64,000 nt of DNA, taken from the NCBI GenBank assembly GCA_013390605.1, contig JACAUB010000001.1:4799141-4863140 (forward strand). Direction: 5' to 3'. The notes beneath the pieces are model-generated. The model ran no database searches. It was not told the origin of the DNA and saw only the letters and a list, made by a program, of their open reading frames with translations. The stretch comes from Bacteroidota bacterium. Its GTDB lineage: Bacteria; Bacteroidota; Bacteroidia; Bacteroidales; Cfx3-03. A program made the translations under genes and the position numbers. Below, piece by piece: positions 61,122-64,000 of this stretch; the stretch's first letter is position 1, and every line of letters begins with the position of its first letter.

Positions 61122-64000
61122 CTATTTCTTCCCCATTAAAGACTTCAGGTTTCGAATTATGGATTCATCGTTCTCAATGCTTTTCGTTTTCGAATTATTC
61201 ATTCGTGTTGTACAAACTGTTTTTAACCAATTCTCAGCTTTTACGTCAATATCTTCGGGATAAGGCTTGCCTACACCAAGATTTTCGGGCCACTCTAAGG
61301 CTCGTTCAATACTCTTCAGTGTTTTAGCATATTGTTTTACGTGCATCTGCTCTACGGCTAATAACAGCCAATCTTCGCGCCAAAGTTGTCTTCCTTCGGT
61401 TGATCCCTCAAAAGGGATGACCTGTAGTTTTGATAATATTTCGATGCTCTCCTTATATTTTTGATTGAGCATCAGAACCCTTGCATGAAGCATATTTAGC
61501 AACATGTGATTAGGGAGCCGCGAGTGATAAATGTTAGATATATTGAGTGCTTCGTTATAATTTTGCTGGTTGACAAGAAGTTCGATAGTCAATTTGCCAT
61601 ATCGCCATTCATTTGGTGATAGTTGTGCTGCTTTTTTAAAATCGACCAAGGCTTCATTTGGATGGGTAGATCTACTTAATAGTCCCCTCGAGGCATAAAA
61701 TGGAGCATAATCGGGCTTATTTCCGCATGTAGTAAGCAGCTTTATGGCCTGAGTGGAATCATTTTGAGCCATACTGATTAATGCTAGATAATATGTTGGA
61801 TGCCAATCGTCACTAATAGTAGAAGCCCATTTTAAGACTTCTGTCGATTCTGTCCGGAAAGGAAAGACAAGATGAGGAGATGCATTGGTTGCCTTGGTGA
61901 TTAATGGGTGATAATCTCTGCCTGCTTTGTAAGAAAGATAAGCTTGCCAATAGAGAATTTCTGCATTGGCAGGTGCCATTTCGAATACTTTCTCAGCCTC
62001 TTTATTTAACCCCAATCGATAATACCAGATGGCCAATTCAAGATATGTTTCGTGGGGTAGTTCATTTCTGATAAGTGAGGTAAAATTCTTTGCCGTCTCC
62101 TCATTATGATCAAGTAGATACTTTTCGAAATGAGCAAAGTGGTTAAGCGGATCTATCTCTGAGATCTGGTTTAGTTGTAAACCAGCTTTTTCAGTATTAC
62201 CCTTCATCCTATAAACCAATGCTCTATATTGAAGTAGATTTAAATTGTTTCTGTTATTATCTAGCCCTTTCTCTATATAAATTAGCGTTTTATCTAAATC
62301 GCCCGACTTCAAAGATATTTCGGAGAGCGCAGTGTAAGCAGCTCCCCTATATTCTGGTGAAAGAGCTGCTATATCAAAACCATCCTTGGCATCGGTAAGT
62401 TTTCGTAATGCCAATGCATTGAGTGCATAGTAATAATTGGCGGCTCCATCGTAAGTGTCAATAGCTAATGCCCGACGGGCAAAGTTATATCCTTCTGTAT
62501 AATGCGCAGTTCTTACCATAAGCATTGATAAATCAGTGAGGGCAGGCATGAAATTGGGATCTTTCTTCAAGCATTCCAGTAATTTTACTTCTGCCTCGGG
62601 ATAATACTTTTGACGAATATTCTCTTTTCCCTGAAGGTAAAGTCCGTAAACTGATTCCCAGTCAAAGGTTTTAGGCGACTCCAAAGGACGATCAAGAACT
62701 CCATCATTAGGATCCGAGTTGTATTCTAGTTTGTGATCACCGATGACTACGGTTAAAGCTGATTGAGCAATATCCGTTTTAATCGAATCAGAAAATAGTT
62801 GCAGCGGATTTAGTTTAATCTGCTTTGAATAGATTATGCTTCCCAAATTGGAGATAGTGATTTTATCGTTGATGGATTGTAACGAAGAAAACCAGATTTT
62901 AAGCCAGCCATTTTCGCTCTTTATGTTTAATACTCCCTGGTTATTGGCTTTGACTAGGCCTTTTGTTTTAACCACAGGAAACCAATATTCAGTCCATTTG
63001 TCTGTTGAATAGGGAGGAAAACTTTTGTGTTTAAAAGGGGTAAGGGTGCTTTTATCAGCAGATTGGTTAAATAACCGACCACTTTGAACTTCTACATATT
63101 GTCCATCGGCATCGGTAAGCAGTTTATCCCAGATCATCCCCTGACGAGACAATCCCCATATCCAGATTTTCTTTCCGGCTTTATCATCATGCATAGCATA
63201 TCTGCCCATTCCGAAGTCATCATTATGCCAGAAAGCACCAAAGAAATCGGTGTACTTTCCAAAAACATGATATGATTTATAGCCTCCAAAGTTATTTTGT
63301 TCGTAGAAAGTGATATCTTTTCCATTTGATTTGTTGATACTCCAATCGGCATATTCACCTTCATGCCCCAGATAGTTATTGCCGGGATAGACAAACTGGA
63401 GGTTTCCGGTAGCCTTAATACCCGCATTCATCCATGTATAGTAAGGCTCTTCAAGAGGCGTTGAGTTAAACCAAAAAGATGAAGTTTCAAAATATGCCTT
63501 ATCTTTTTCTAGTTTAATTTCTAAACGCCAAGGAGTACGGGTTAAAAGATCGAGTACGCCAATAATACAACTAATGCTACCATCGTCATTTTTTCGAACC
63601 ACATAATCTACCGGGGTAGCACAGTTTGGTGTATGACCGATAATTCCATAATTTGCTTCCAGTCCCCCACTCGTCCAGGGACCCCGCATGGCCACATCTC
63701 TGAATTTAACTACATGGTTGTAGTAGAGAAACTCTTTGCCTGTGTTTTTTTCAGTAGCCGACCATATCTTTCCTCCAACCTCGGGCAGAATCATGATCCG
63801 AATAAAATCATTTTCAAGTTGAACAACCTTCCACTCTTTTTCTACAGGTTTATCTGTAAACCCATCATACCTGAAATATGGATATATTTTTGTCATCCGC
63901 CCAACGGGATCGGGATCTGAAAATGGATAGGTGGTAAAGATTTTATTGTACTCTTTTACTGTGACCGCACCATATTGTGCATTGGCCTTTAAAAAAAGGA
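61122..64000 (-). CDS. DUF5107 and tetratricopeptide repeat protein, 5' end beyond the window
   Basis: The minus-strand frame is open through base 64000, so about 959 residues are seen and the true start is outside. The first Met (63896) is not the start: the upstream frame reads NAQYGAVTVKEYNKIFTTYP, and NAQ followed by Y looks like a signal-peptide cleavage region. The first third is a DUF5107 beta-sandwich (ILPEVGGKIWSATEKNTGKE, RGPWTSGGLEANYGIIGH, NCATPVDYV), resembling galactose mutarotase-like domains. The rest is a TPR superhelix (YYPEAEVKLLECLKKDPNFM, FARRALAIDTYDGAANYYYA). It is probably periplasmic or surface-exposed and may bind or act on a sugar; no function is established. It is upstream of the transglutaminase-PL-GH106 unit. 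Confidence 0.82.
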   Translation of the reverse strand, partial: LFLKANAQYGAVTVKEYNKIFTTYPFSDPDPVGRMTKIYPYFRYDGFTDKPVEKEWKVVQLENDFIRIMILPEVGGKIWSATEKNTGKEFLYYNHVVKFRDVAMRGPWTSGGLEANYGIIGHTPNCATPVDYVVRKNDDGSISCIIGVLDLLTRTPWRLEIKLEKDKAYFETSSFWFNSTPLEEPYYTWMNAGIKATGNLQFVYPGNNYLGHEGEYADWSINKSNGKDITFYEQNNFGGYKSYHVFGKYTDFFGAFWHNDDFGMGRYAMHDDKAGKKIWIWGLSRQGMIWDKLLTDADGQYVEVQSGRLFNQSADKSTLTPFKHKSFPPYSTDKWTEYWFPVVKTKGLVKANNQGVLNIKSENGWLKIWFSSLQSINDKITISNLGSIIYSKQIKLNPLQLFSDSIKTDIAQSALTVVIGDHKLEYNSDPNDGVLDRPLESPKTFDWESVYGLYLQGKENIRQKYYPEAEVKLLECLKKDPNFMPALTDLSMLMVRTAHYTEGYNFARRALAIDTYDGAANYYYALNALALRKLTDAKDGFDIAALSPEYRGAAYTALSEISLKSGDLDKTLIYIEKGLDNNRNNLNLLQYRALVYRMKGNTEKAGLQLNQISEIDPLNHFAHFEKYLLDHNEETAKNFTSLIRNELPHETYLELAIWYYRLGLNKEAEKVFEMAPANAEILYWQAYLSYKAGRDYHPLITKATNASPHLVFPFRTESTEVLKWASTISDDWHPTYYLALISMAQNDSTQAIKLLTTCGNKPDYAPFYASRGLLSRSTHPNEALVDFKKAAQLSPNEWRYGKLTIELLVNQQNYNEALNISNIYHSRLPNHMLLNMLHARVLMLNQKYKESIEILSKLQVIPFEGSTEGRQLWREDWLLLAVEQMHVKQYAKTLKSIERALEWPENLGVGKPYPEDIDVKAENWLKTVCTTRMNNSKTKSIENDESIIRNLKSLMGKK

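Noticed and set aside
1..64000. tRNA genes, CRISPR arrays, defence islands, prophage or integrase genes
   Set aside because: Looked for on both strands; no cloverleaf, regular spacer array, toxin-antitoxin, restriction or recombinase gene was recognised.

Overview
The window is from a Bacteroidota chromosome, most likely class Bacteroidia. The evidence is a SusC/SusD pair with an ECF sigma/FecR anti-sigma pair, a type IX secretion (T9SS) C-terminal sorting domain, a PID-CTERM-like small protein, TAnnTTTG -7 promoter elements, few Shine-Dalgarno sequences and low GC. I see no tRNA, rRNA, CRISPR array, transposase or phage gene.

Left part (1-35 kb) is mostly housekeeping and envelope genes. 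It starts with a truncated AsmA/DUF748 protein, a type II NADH dehydrogenase and an S41 processing protease. Next come phytoene synthase and phytoene desaturase (carotenoids), preceded by a five-gene operon on the same strand: ABC ATPase, two MacB-type permeases, a membrane-fusion protein and a DUF2141 protein. Then follow an orphan sensor kinase with hemW, an endonuclease/exonuclease/phosphatase-fold protein, a GH3-like enzyme with a LysE exporter, and cysD-cysN with a C69 dipeptidase in a GC-richer stretch. A T9SS-sorted surface protein is paired with a small PID-CTERM-like protein. After a 1.1 kb AT-rich gene-free stretch come a flippase-like membrane protein with a GT2 glycosyltransferase, ruvC, an arginase-fold protein whose metal-binding histidines are replaced, topA and miaB.

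Right part (35.3-64 kb) is one long polysaccharide utilisation locus (PUL), entirely on the minus strand. It is closed on its left by a perfect bidirectional terminator. Read in the direction of transcription it contains: a DUF5107-TPR protein (5' end beyond the window), a transglutaminase-like TPR protein, a heparinase II/III-family lyase, a GH106-type alpha-L-rhamnosidase, an ECF sigma factor, a FecR anti-sigma factor, an STN-domain SusC, SusD, a second GH106-type enzyme, three tandem GH28 polygalacturonase paralogues (the last truncated and without its catalytic aspartates), a GH29 fucosidase and a GH92 mannosidase. The enzyme set suggests a rhamnose- and galacturonate-containing glycan carrying fucose or mannose, such as a pectic rhamnogalacturonan. 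In the expected logic, binding of the glycan by SusC/D signals through the STN domain to FecR and releases the sigma factor.

The most unusual points are the catalytically dead half-length GH28 kept in frame and translationally coupled to the fucosidase, an 11-bp-period direct repeat array (60817-60871) between two PUL transcription units, the arginase-fold protein without its metal-binding histidines, and the PUL-embedded transglutaminase-like and DUF5107-TPR proteins.
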